A DNA stretch of 64,000 nt, taken from assembly GCF_004216695.1 (NCBI RefSeq), contig NZ_SGXC01000001.1:124001-188000 (forward strand), read 5' to 3'. Below the pieces are notes generated by a model, which made no database searches, was not told where the DNA came from, and saw only the letters and a program-made list of their open reading frames with translations. This DNA comes from Pigmentiphaga kullae (GTDB lineage: Bacteria; Pseudomonadota; Gammaproteobacteria; Burkholderiales; Burkholderiaceae_B). Made by a program: the position numbers and the translations under genes. Numbering within the stretch: the first letter of the stretch is position 1; every line of letters begins with the position of its first letter. This document shows, piece by piece, positions 32,614-40,441 of this stretch.

Positions 32614-34251
32614 CTAGCCGCAGTAGAAGCTGTCGGCCGACTGCGTTTCGCCACTGCCCCTGTAGACAGCCTGACGGGGGTACGGACACATCAGGCGCTG
32701 CAACATCACCGGCTTGGTGACGTCGCCGTCCTGGAACTTCGTCGCGACGAATTTTTCCGGCGCGGTGCCCTTCTCCACCCAATTGCGCAGTGCCAGGACG
32801 GCGTCATGTTCGGCATCGCCCGCCACGGCCTGTTGCGCAATCGCCCCGAAGTGCCATGCACCTTCGCCGGCGCCTCCGTGCCCGACTCCTGACATCATGA
32901 ACAGGCGATAGAAGCTTTGCTCCGCGGCAAGGTCGCCACCTGTCGTGCGGTTCCGGACCTCTTCGTAGTACTGGACGATGCGTTCCGGCATCGTCACCGC
33001 GTCTTGCCAGCCGTGGTACTGGATGAGCTTGCCCCCGGCCTGCCTGAACGCGCTCAGGTCAGCCTGCTGGTCGGCGTTCATGAAGCCCAGCGTGGCCTCG
33101 ACCTGGGGCAGGTCAGAGTGAACGTCGAACGTGGAAGCATCCCAGTCGGGCTTCCCCAGCGCGATCTTGTAGACCGTGGCCGCGTGTGCAGGCGTGCCAT
33201 TCACGTAGCCAAACCCTGTCCAGTCGTTTTCGAACCCATGCAGGTACCCCGGGTACAGGTATTCGAGCGTGACCGGGTCGCGCAACGGGGACAGGACTGT
33301 CGTCAGCGCATCGGCTTGCAGGCTGGTCAGGCAGCTCGATGGGTCTTGTCCGGCATGGCACAGAAGCGCGTGAGGATCCCATCGGCAGGAGCGCGGATCC
33401 CGCAAGATGCCGTCTGAAGTACCGTCGGCGGCATCGCATGCGGCGATGGCCGTTTTCCTTGCCAGATCCAGCAAGGAGGCGCCCGCCGCGCCCTGGATCC
33501 CTGCCTTCAGCAACTGTTGACTCGCGTAGAGCTTCTGCGTCGCCACGCGGGTCCAGTTGATCAGCGCCGAGCCGGCAAGCACGCCATTGAAGTCCGTCGG
33601 GAATTTCTGCGCCGACATCAGGCCATCTCTGCCCCCGGTCGAAGCGCCATTGAAGTAGGAGTAGACCGCGGACTTCCCGTAGAACCCCTTGATGATCGCC
33701 TTGGACGCGACCGCCGTCTCATGCGTGGCGCGATACGCGAAATCAACGATGCGCTCCGGAAAGCCGATCGCCCACGTGGCATCGGTGACGGCAGTCGCGG
33801 CGTGCCCTCCGTCGGTGATGGCGATGGCGTAGCCGTTCCGGAGATGAGGCGCCATCGAGCTCCAGTAGGAGGAGAATGCCGTGCCCCAGCCGTTCTGCCC
33901 CAACTGCTGGTACCGGCCATTCCAAGACGTGGCGGGCAGCCATAGCTCGACGCCGATCCTGGACCCCGGTACCGGCGCCAGACTGGCAGTCACCCTGCAG
34001 AATGCGGGAAGATTGCCGAAAGCCGCGGTGCTTCCAGCCGGTTGGTAAGTCCCCGCAGGCACGGCCTGGGCGGCGGTGACCTCGACGTTCTGCAGCCGAA
34101 GGCTCCGGAGGCTTTCACAACTGGTGGCGGCGGCGAAAGTTTCTGCCGGAGCAGCGGCCGGCGCACTGCCGTCTCCTCCGCAACCCGCCATCCCCATCAA
34201 GCCCAGCAAGGCGGAAATCGCCAGTACGCGGACAAGTTGCTCTTTGAACAT
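32614..34251 (-). CDS. Tannase/feruloyl-esterase-family lipoprotein lacking the conserved disulfide
   Basis: A 545-residue alpha/beta hydrolase of the tannase family. The signal ends LLGLMGMAGC with a plausible lipidation Cys24, so it is probably anchored in a membrane facing the periplasm or the outside. The nucleophile is Ser204 in NGASTGGRDG, the acid Asp417 in YHGWQDAVTMP, and the base His458 in SGVGHGGAG. Classical family members have CS-D-HC, in which a disulfide joins the residues next to Ser and His; here these are Ala203 and Gly459, so both cysteines are missing together. The triad itself is intact. It would hydrolyse an aromatic ester. It is divergent from a LysR gene and first in the operon. 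Confidence 0.88.
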   Translation of the reverse strand: MFKEQLVRVLAISALLGLMGMAGCGGDGSAPAAAPAETFAAATSCESLRSLRLQNVEVTAAQAVPAGTYQPAGSTAAFGNLPAFCRVTASLAPVPGSRIGVELWLPATSWNGRYQQLGQNGWGTAFSSYWSSMAPHLRNGYAIAITDGGHAATAVTDATWAIGFPERIVDFAYRATHETAVASKAIIKGFYGKSAVYSYFNGASTGGRDGLMSAQKFPTDFNGVLAGSALINWTRVATQKLYASQQLLKAGIQGAAGASLLDLARKTAIAACDAADGTSDGILRDPRSCRWDPHALLCHAGQDPSSCLTSLQADALTTVLSPLRDPVTLEYLYPGYLHGFENDWTGFGYVNGTPAHAATVYKIALGKPDWDASTFDVHSDLPQVEATLGFMNADQQADLSAFRQAGGKLIQYHGWQDAVTMPERIVQYYEEVRNRTTGGDLAAEQSFYRLFMMSGVGHGGAGEGAWHFGAIAQQAVAGDAEHDAVLALRNWVEKGTAPEKFVATKFQDGDVTKPVMLQRLMCPYPRQAVYRGSGETQSADSFYCG

Positions 34252-34366
34252 GCTGTCTCCTTGTTCTTTGGGCGGTGATCTCTCAAGGCCCTATAGGCAC
34301 CGGATCGTTACGCCGCAGCCATTCTATTGAGGCCAAGTCGTTCCAAAAATAGCTTTTCCGGATAAC

Positions 34367-34388
34367 ATTGTTCCCAACCAGGAACAAT
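34367..34388. promoter_or_regulatory. Perfect 22-bp dyad, LysR operator
   Basis: ATTGTTCC-CAACCA-GGAACAAT has perfect 8-bp arms and a 6-bp spacer. It ends 10 bp before the LysR start and lies within the 147-bp divergent intergenic region. T-N11-A pairs typical of LysR boxes fit inside it. It is probably the site at which the regulator binds to control itself and the tannase-like operon. Confidence 0.7.
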
Positions 34389-34398
34389 CAAGATCGTC

Positions 34399-35304
34399 AT
34401 GAAACCCCACCTGATTCATCACGTCCGCGTTTTTCTCGAGGTCGCGAAAACGGGCAGCTTCACGGCGGCGGCGAACGCGCTGGAAATGCCGAAGTCGTCG
34501 ACCTCCCGCAGCATTACTGCCCTGGAGAGAGAGCTGGGCATCAAATTGATCAATCGCACCACCCGGACGCTGGTGCTGACGGAAGAGGGACAGCGCTACT
34601 TCGAACAATGCAACCGGGGGATGAATGAAATCGCCATGGCAACGCAGTTGGCACAGACGGCGCCGTCCCGGCCCAATGGCCCCTTGCGCATCGCAGCTCC
34701 CATCGATTTCACGGTCCGCCTCACCGCGGACAAGGTGCGGGAATTCCTCGATCGGTACCCCGACGTCACGCTGGACCTGCACTTCACTCCCAAGTGGATG
34801 GATCCGCTTGCGGAGCGGTATGACGTCACGGTGCGCATGGGAGAGCTTCCCGATTCATCGCTCGTCATCCGGCGCCTTGGCGACTTGCCCAGGCGGCTGT
34901 ATGCCTCTCCCGACTACCTTGCTCGCTTCGGGCATCCGCGCATCCCGCAGGACCTGACGAAGCACCAGTGCGTGCTTCGCAGCGAACGCGGTTCCGACCA
35001 GATCGAGCGGCGTTGGACGTTGCGAGCCTCTCGACGCTCCGTGGAAGTCGAAGTTCGGGGTCGCGCGGCAGCCAATAACGTGGGCTTCATCCGCAATCTG
35101 GCCGTGGCGGGGAATGGCATTGCCGTCATGGCCGATGTTTTCGCCATTCCGGAAGTCGAGGCCGGCCGGTTGGTTCCTGTGCTTTGCGATTGGAGTGCCA
35201 CGAGCCTGCCGGTCTACGCGGTGACGACCTCCCAGCTGTTGCCTGCCAAGACTCGAGCGTTGCTCGACTTTCTGTCCGACCTGCTCGCTCCACTTCGCAG
35301 ATAG
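34399..35304 (+). CDS. LysR-family regulator of the tannase-like operon
   Basis: A 301-residue LysR protein of the DsdC/AaeR-like group. It has the N-terminal HTH (FLEVAKTGSFTAAANALEMP, then SSTSRSITALERELGI) and NRTTRTLVLTEEGQRYFE. The C-terminal effector domain contains YDVTVRMGELPDSSLVIRRL. It is divergent from the tannase-like/Bug/monooxygenase operon, with a perfect dyad just upstream of its start. It converges with the large FAD hydroxylase gene, the two stops being 26 bp apart with no clear terminator. Confidence 0.92.
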   Translation: MKPHLIHHVRVFLEVAKTGSFTAAANALEMPKSSTSRSITALERELGIKLINRTTRTLVLTEEGQRYFEQCNRGMNEIAMATQLAQTAPSRPNGPLRIAAPIDFTVRLTADKVREFLDRYPDVTLDLHFTPKWMDPLAERYDVTVRMGELPDSSLVIRRLGDLPRRLYASPDYLARFGHPRIPQDLTKHQCVLRSERGSDQIERRWTLRASRRSVEVEVRGRAAANNVGFIRNLAVAGNGIAVMADVFAIPEVEAGRLVPVLCDWSATSLPVYAVTTSQLLPAKTRALLDFLSDLLAPLRR

Positions 35305-35330
35305 GGCAAGAATCCTACGACAGCCATTGT

Positions 35331-37256
35331 TCAAGGCGTTTTTGCGCGCGCTTTTTGTGCGGCCTCTACCGCATGCACCGCCCGCTCGAAAGCCTCGGCG
35401 TCCCCCAAGTCCACGCCTAGCCGCAACGCCAGGGCCGTCAGTGTTTCCAGCTTGTTCTGCGTGCGATCCAGCAACTCGCCCAAACTGTTGTACACCCGCT
35501 CCGTCGCGCTGAGCGCCGGCTGCGGCAGTGTCGGCTCGTGGTTCACCGCCGTCTTCAAGACGAGACGGTTCACGGCCTCCTGCACGCTGCGAAGGTCCGG
35601 CCGCTTCCAGCGTGCCGCGATGTTATGGTCTGGCCTGACCAAGTACAGGGCACCGGAATCGGCCGCCATGCGGTCACGCAATGTTCCGTCAAGGTCATGG
35701 ACCTGCTCGCCGCCCGCAGGTACCGCGCGCTCTGTGACGACGATGACGTCCAGGCCGAGTCGTTGCAGCGCTGCCTTCGTCAGGCCGGTGTCGGCCGGAT
35801 CCCGAAACCATATCGCGCACGGGCGGGTCGAGATCGCCGCCAGCAGATGGCCTTGCGGCAGCGTGGGCAACTGCAGGTCGGGAAGCACTTCGCCCGGAGC
35901 GGGTCCGCCCGTCCATTCGTCGCGATCCGGCGTGGACAAGGGGGACTGCCTCAACGGCACATAGGCGGCCTGCCGCGGATTGAGCAAGTCCTGCAAAGGC
36001 GTGTCGCCAAGCGCCAGCACGAGGGCCGCGTCGCGTACCTGCCGCATCCCCGCCGATGTCGGCGTCATGAATGCGGCGTTGCGGTTCGCCGCCGCCGCAT
36101 TCTCGTCGAAGACCGCGCGCCGCTCCTGCGAGTACACCTCCAGCAGGGACTCCGGGGCCGTGCCCTGCAACACCTGGGCCAGCTTGTCGCCAAGACTCCA
36201 GGCGTCCTCGACGCCAGAATTGAGGCCGCGGATGCCGAAGATGGGCATGAGGTGGGCGGCATCGCCGGCAAACAGCACTCGGCCGCTGCGGAAGCTGCGC
36301 AGCGACCGGCTGTGCACGCGATAGTGGCTCACGTCCTCGAGACGCCATGCGGCCGTCTCCCCGATGTAGTCCAGGTGTTGCTGGATGCGCCGGTACACCT
36401 GTGCGGGCTCGACGGCGCGCTTCGGGTCTTCCCCCGCGCCGAGTTGATAGTCCAGGCGCCAGATTCCGCCGGGTTGGCCGTGCATCAGGACGCTCAGCCC
36501 CGGATTGGAAGGGGGGTCGAACCAGCAGCGCCGCTCGGTCGCGGCATCGGTATCCATCTCGATATCGGCAATGACGTAATCCGCTTCGTAGGAAGTCCCC
36601 TCCAGCTTGAGACCCATGGCGGCTCGCACGGCGCTGCGCGCTCCATCGCAGGCGGCGACATGGCTGGCCTGCAGCGCGTAGCTGCCCTGCGGCGTCTCGA
36701 CCTCCAGCCGGACGGTATCACCTTCCTGACGCAGACCCGTGAAGCGGCTCTGCCAGCGCAGATCGATCAATGGCGACATCGCGGCCCGGGACACCAGGAA
36801 CTGCTCGGAGTAACACTGTTGCAGGTTGAGCATCGGGCGGTGCCGCACCGCACCGTCGTCAGGCATCTCGAACTGCAGGATGGTCCGCCCGGCGAAGAAG
36901 CTGCGCCCACCGTTCCACCGCTTGCCGGACGCCACCACCGGCTCGGCCGCCCCCAGGGCGTCCCAGATTTCCAGTGTGCGCCGCGACAGGCCCAGGGCGC
37001 GGCTGCCGCCACAGACGCGATCGTCGTTCTCGAGCACCACGGAGCGGACGCCCGCACGCGCCAGCGTCAACGCCAGCGTGAGTCCGACGGGCCCGGCACC
37101 GACAATCACGACCGGGTGCGGGTGTGGCGTCCCTTGGCCGCCGAGTTCCGGCGGAGGCGTGAAGGGATAGGTTGCCAACAGGGCTGGGCCGAGCGGCGGG
37201 ATCCGAGGCAAGTCGCTGTTTCCTGTGGCCGGGGCGACGTGGGTAGGCTGCGTCAT
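35331..37256 (-). CDS. FAD-dependent aromatic hydroxylase, MhpA/phenol-hydroxylase type
   Basis: A 641-residue flavoprotein monooxygenase. It has the GxGxxG motif (VVIVGAGPVGLTLALTLARAG at about residue 48), a DG-type motif (HVAACDGARSAVRAAMG) and the GD motif (VLFAGDAAHLMPIFGIRGLNSGVEDA). The C-terminal thioredoxin-like domain contains PGEVLPDLQLPTLPQGHLL. This architecture is that of 3-(3-hydroxyphenyl)propionate and chlorophenol hydroxylases, which hydroxylate a phenol ring. An N-terminal extension of about 45 residues precedes the FAD fold, and the C-terminus carries an extra helical tail. It is divergent from the IclR regulator, and a dyad identical to one upstream of the amidohydrolases lies 23 bp before its start. 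Confidence 0.9.
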   Translation of the reverse strand: MTQPTHVAPATGNSDLPRIPPLGPALLATYPFTPPPELGGQGTPHPHPVVIVGAGPVGLTLALTLARAGVRSVVLENDDRVCGGSRALGLSRRTLEIWDALGAAEPVVASGKRWNGGRSFFAGRTILQFEMPDDGAVRHRPMLNLQQCYSEQFLVSRAAMSPLIDLRWQSRFTGLRQEGDTVRLEVETPQGSYALQASHVAACDGARSAVRAAMGLKLEGTSYEADYVIADIEMDTDAATERRCWFDPPSNPGLSVLMHGQPGGIWRLDYQLGAGEDPKRAVEPAQVYRRIQQHLDYIGETAAWRLEDVSHYRVHSRSLRSFRSGRVLFAGDAAHLMPIFGIRGLNSGVEDAWSLGDKLAQVLQGTAPESLLEVYSQERRAVFDENAAAANRNAAFMTPTSAGMRQVRDAALVLALGDTPLQDLLNPRQAAYVPLRQSPLSTPDRDEWTGGPAPGEVLPDLQLPTLPQGHLLAAISTRPCAIWFRDPADTGLTKAALQRLGLDVIVVTERAVPAGGEQVHDLDGTLRDRMAADSGALYLVRPDHNIAARWKRPDLRSVQEAVNRLVLKTAVNHEPTLPQPALSATERVYNSLGELLDRTQNKLETLTALALRLGVDLGDAEAFERAVHAVEAAQKARAKTP

Positions 37257-37278
37257 GGGTAGGTCATTTTTTCATATA

Positions 37279-37295
37279 AATATCAAAAATAGATA
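37279..37295. promoter_or_regulatory. 17-bp IclR-type operator, copy 1
   Basis: AATATCAAAAATAGATA contains the dyad TATC-AAAAATA-GATA. The identical 17 bp occur at 38346-38362, upstream of the first amidohydrolase. This copy is 23 bp upstream of the hydroxylase start in a strikingly A+T-rich intergenic region. It is the probable binding site of the IclR regulator encoded alongside. An additional TATC directly follows (GATACTATC). Confidence 0.7.
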
Positions 37296-37395
37296 CTATC
37301 ACTTGTTTTTCTAATAAAAAAACTTTTTCACTATCAAATTTCAACACTTCAATCCTGGAACTGCTACCCGTATGAGCCTCAAGTAAACTCCGGCC

Positions 37396-38178
37396 ATGTC
37401 CCAGTTCCAGAAAGTCTTCGACGTGCTCGACCTCTTCACCGAGGAGCGGACCACATTGAGTGCCGAGGAGGTCAGCGATCTGCTGGCTGTTTCTCGACCT
37501 ACCGCCTTTCGTTACCTGAGATGGCTTACCGAAACGGGCCTGGTGTCGCGGCTGTCGGGCCGTTACGCGATCGGCGCCCGGATCATGGAACTGGACTACC
37601 GCAGCCGGCGATCGGACCCGCTGCTGCTTGCCGCGCGGGATGTCATGGCCCGGCTGACCGAGGAAACCCAATGCTCGGCCATGCTGTCGGGCGTCTTCGG
37701 CGACAAGGTGGTGAACATCCATCAGGACGAACATCGCGCGCACGTCTCCGCCAGCTTCGGCAGGGGCCGCGCGCTGCCGCCGTTTCGCGGCGCCGCGTCC
37801 AAGGTCGTTCTCGCGCACCTGGGGTCGGCCAGGTTGAAACGGCTCTTCGACGAGCACGGGAATGAGCCGGACGTGCTGGCCCTGGGGCAGGACTGGCCGG
37901 CATTCAGCAAGTACTTCCGAGCCATCCGCCAGCGCGGTTTCTATGTCTCGAAAGGCGAGGTCGACAGCGACGTGGCCGGCGTGGCGGCCCCCATCTTCAA
38001 CGCCGAGGGCGGGGTAGCGGGCGCCTTGACCCTGCTTCTACAACTTCCGCACGGCGAATTCCTGGATACGAACCGGCTCGGCAACCTGGTGATGGAGCGT
38101 GCGCGCGAGATCTCCGATCACCTCGCCCTGTCGCCGCTGCCCGCGGATGCGGCCGCCGCGGTGGAAAACCCGGCGTAA
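37396..38178 (+). CDS. IclR-family transcriptional regulator
   Basis: A 260-residue IclR protein. The N-terminal winged HTH has LSAEEVSDLLAVSRPTAFRYL and LTETGLVSRLSGRYAIG. The effector domain has MLSGVFGDKVVNIHQDEHRAHVS and GVAAPIFNAEGGVAGALTLLLQ. IclR regulators of aromatic pathways act as activators or repressors on short dyads. It is flanked by the divergent hydroxylase and by the downstream amidohydrolase operon, and identical candidate operators occur at both promoters, so it probably controls both sides. A hairpin follows 2 bp after the stop. Confidence 0.92.
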   Translation: MSQFQKVFDVLDLFTEERTTLSAEEVSDLLAVSRPTAFRYLRWLTETGLVSRLSGRYAIGARIMELDYRSRRSDPLLLAARDVMARLTEETQCSAMLSGVFGDKVVNIHQDEHRAHVSASFGRGRALPPFRGAASKVVLAHLGSARLKRLFDEHGNEPDVLALGQDWPAFSKYFRAIRQRGFYVSKGEVDSDVAGVAAPIFNAEGGVAGALTLLLQLPHGEFLDTNRLGNLVMERAREISDHLALSPLPADAAAAVENPA

Positions 38179-38180
38179 CG

Positions 38181-38215
38181 GCGGCTCGGCCGGGCACGGG
38201 CTGGGCCCGAGCCGC
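38181..38215 (+). terminator. Hairpin after the IclR gene
   Basis: GCGGCTCGG at 38181-38189 pairs perfectly with CCGAGCCGC at 38207-38215 (9-bp G+C stem, 17-base loop), directly after the IclR stop at 38178. No U-tract follows, so termination would be partial or factor-assisted. Confidence 0.45.
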
Positions 38216-38345
38216 GGCACTCTCCCAGACCTGGAGTTCTGCATGCAGGCCATCACGCCCTGCGGTGCCCGGTTCGTCCTGCGCTTCGTCCAGAGTCCCC
38301 TCATAAGCACGTGCGTCTACACGCACGCCGCGCCAGAACCCATTG

Positions 38346-38362
38346 AATATCAAAAATAGATA
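38346..38362. promoter_or_regulatory. 17-bp IclR-type operator, copy 2
   Basis: This is an exact copy of the 17-bp dyad at 37279-37295, here extended to 5-bp arms (ATATC-AAAAATA-GATAT). It lies directly upstream of a candidate promoter (TTGAAA at 38371-38376, AATAAT at 38395-38400, 18-bp spacer) and 93 bp before the amidohydrolase start. Activator-like placement upstream of the -35 is apparent. Confidence 0.7.
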
Positions 38363-38454
38363 TTTTTTTCTTGAAAAAATAAAAATCATGATGCAATAAT
38401 CTCATTATTAGAAACTCAAAAGATGCCTGAGCAGACCGATTCGGCTCCTTGGGC

Positions 38455-39405
38455 ATGGACATCCCCATGATCGACGTCCACCAGCACCTCCTTCCCGCCC
38501 GGTACGTCCAGGAAGTCGGCGAGGCCTACATCACCGCGCAAGGCTCATCGACGCGCCTGCCGCCCTGGAGCGTGGAAGGCGCTCTGCAGGGCATGGACGC
38601 GGCGGGCATCCGCACGGCCATCAACTCCATCTCGGCGCCCGGCTTCGCCCCCCTGGCCGCGGCACCTGCCGCCGCGCTGGCGCGCTGGTGCAACGAGCTT
38701 GCCGCGCAGATCGGCACCGACCATCCAGGGCGGTTCGGATTCTTCGCCGCGCTGCCGCTGCCGGATATCGACGCCAGCCTGCGCGAGGTGGAGCATGGCT
38801 TCGACCGCCTGGGCGCGGATGGCGTGTGCGTGCTGACCAATCACGGTGGGCACTACCTCGGATCGCCCGTCTACGATCCCCTGTACGAGGAGCTGGATCG
38901 CCGTAGCGCGGTCGTGTTCGTCCATCCCACGACTCCGGCCAGCATGCAATTGGTCGCCGGCCTGTCGCCGTCGACGCTCGAATTTCCGTTCGACACCACC
39001 CGCGCGGTCGCCGACATCGTGCTTGCCGGCGTCCTGATCCGCTATCCCCGCATCCGCTGGATCTTTTCGCACGCGGGGGGCGCCATTCCCTACCTGGCGG
39101 GGCGGGTCGAGATGCTCACCACCAACAAGCCCGAGCTGCGGAAGTGGATCCCGCAGGGTTTCTCGGCGGAACTGCGCAAGCTGTATTTCGATTGCGCCTT
39201 GTCCTTGTCGCCGACCACGCTCGATGCGTTGGTCGCCGAGGTCGGGATGGAGCGCCTGCTGTTCGGCAGCGACTACCCGTTCGGCCCCAAGGACCAGATG
39301 GCCACCGCGGCACGCGGCATCGCCGCGCTGCCTTGGTCCGAGGACCGCAAACGGCAACTGCGTTCCGGAAACGCCGAACTGCTGTTTCCGCGCTGGCGGG
39401 CTTGA
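38455..39405 (+). CDS. ACMSD-type amidohydrolase/decarboxylase, first copy
   Basis: A 316-residue TIM-barrel metal enzyme of the amidohydrolase_2 family. Metal ligands are the HxH in IDVHQHLLP, His in VFVHPTTP, His in FSHAGGAIPYL and Asp in LLFGSDYPF. Members decarboxylate aromatic or muconate acids (ACMSD, gamma-resorcylate decarboxylase) or hydrolyse lactones. Alternative starts exist at TTG 38449 and ATG 38467; 38455 is a compromise because no clear ribosome binding site is visible. It heads an operon with a Bug receptor and a second amidohydrolase. With the IclR-linked hydroxylase it suggests breakdown of a hydroxylated aromatic acid. Confidence 0.87.
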   Translation: MDIPMIDVHQHLLPARYVQEVGEAYITAQGSSTRLPPWSVEGALQGMDAAGIRTAINSISAPGFAPLAAAPAAALARWCNELAAQIGTDHPGRFGFFAALPLPDIDASLREVEHGFDRLGADGVCVLTNHGGHYLGSPVYDPLYEELDRRSAVVFVHPTTPASMQLVAGLSPSTLEFPFDTTRAVADIVLAGVLIRYPRIRWIFSHAGGAIPYLAGRVEMLTTNKPELRKWIPQGFSAELRKLYFDCALSLSPTTLDALVAEVGMERLLFGSDYPFGPKDQMATAARGIAALPWSEDRKRQLRSGNAELLFPRWRA

Positions 39406-39455
39406 CGCGTCCGGCCTGTCCGGCCGGCAACCTTAAAAAATACCTGGAGACACCG

Positions 39456-40439
39456 ATGAAGCTGACCTTCAAAATGGCCGTGGGCGCGTGCTCCGCGCTG
39501 GCCGCTTTAGCGGCCACGGCACAGCCGGCGCCGAACGATGCCTACGCGACCCAGCCCGTGAAGCTGGTAGTGACCGGCCCTCCGGGATCGGTGCCCGACT
39601 TCCTGGGGCGCACCATTGCGCAAAGCCTGGAGGAAGTCCGCCGAGGCACGTCGGTGATCGTCGAGTCCCGACCCGGCGCCAATGGCGTGGTCGGGGCGAG
39701 CCAGGTCATGCGCGCGCCGGCCGACGGGACCACGCTCCTGCTGGCGTCCGACTCCCTCCTGACCATGCTGCCCTACGTCAACGACAAGCTGCCGTTCCGG
39801 CCCCAGGCCGACTTCAAACCGATCGCCCAGGCGGTCGATGCAGCCGTGGTTCTCGTCGTGCCGCCGCAACTGGGCGTGCGCACCCTGAAAGAGTTCGTCG
39901 CAAAGGCCAAGGCTGCCCCGGATGGGCTGACTTATGCCTCGCAAGGGCCCGCCTCGGTGCACAACCGGTCCATGCTCCGGCTGCAGCAGATGGCGGGCAT
40001 CCGCCTGCTGCACGTGCCCTACGGCAACAAGTCGCCGCTGGTGGACCTGGCGGGCAACCAGGTGAACGCGATGTGGTCCGGCATTGCCGGCGCCTACCCG
40101 CTCATCCGGCAAGGCAAGCTGATTCCGCTCGCGGTCAGCACCGGCACCCGCGCCAGCGCCCTGCCGGAGGTCCCGACCGCCGCGGAACAGGGTTATCCGG
40201 GGTTCGACCTGAAGAACTGGTTCGGCTTCGTCGCGCCGGCCGCCATTCCGCCCGCGGTGGCGCACCGCATCGAGTCCGACCTGCTCAAGGCGATGGACAA
40301 GCCTGCCGTTCGCGAACTCATCTCCGCGCAGGGCATGGAGGTTCGCGTCGGGGCCGCGGATGCGATGGCGAAAGCGATCCGCGCGGAATCCGAGAGCAAC
40401 AAGGCGCTCGTGGCCAGTGGGGTCATTCCCAAGGAGTAG
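39456..40439 (+). CDS. Bug/TctC-family receptor between two amidohydrolases
   Basis: A 327-residue periplasmic receptor with a signal peptide (MAVGACSALAALAATAQ). The mature part contains QPVKLVVTGPPGSVPDFLGR instead of the usual IVPFxAGG, so the ligand-binding loop is divergent. VIVESRPGANG and LIRQGKLIPLAVS are typical. The start at 39456 follows TGGAGA. It is 50 bp after the first amidohydrolase and 2 bp before the second, so the three genes are one operon. It probably captures the acid degraded by the flanking enzymes. Confidence 0.9.
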   Translation: MKLTFKMAVGACSALAALAATAQPAPNDAYATQPVKLVVTGPPGSVPDFLGRTIAQSLEEVRRGTSVIVESRPGANGVVGASQVMRAPADGTTLLLASDSLLTMLPYVNDKLPFRPQADFKPIAQAVDAAVVLVVPPQLGVRTLKEFVAKAKAAPDGLTYASQGPASVHNRSMLRLQQMAGIRLLHVPYGNKSPLVDLAGNQVNAMWSGIAGAYPLIRQGKLIPLAVSTGTRASALPEVPTAAEQGYPGFDLKNWFGFVAPAAIPPAVAHRIESDLLKAMDKPAVRELISAQGMEVRVGAADAMAKAIRAESESNKALVASGVIPKE

Positions 40440-40441
40440 TC

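Noticed and set aside
37261-38400. CRISPR-like repetition in the A+T-rich regions around the IclR gene
   Set aside because: Only one 17-bp sequence recurs, twice and 1 kb apart, at promoters; there is no array.
38179-38454. Small gene in the space between IclR and the amidohydrolase
   Set aside because: The only frame (ending near 38359) has no family resemblance and crosses a hairpin and an operator.
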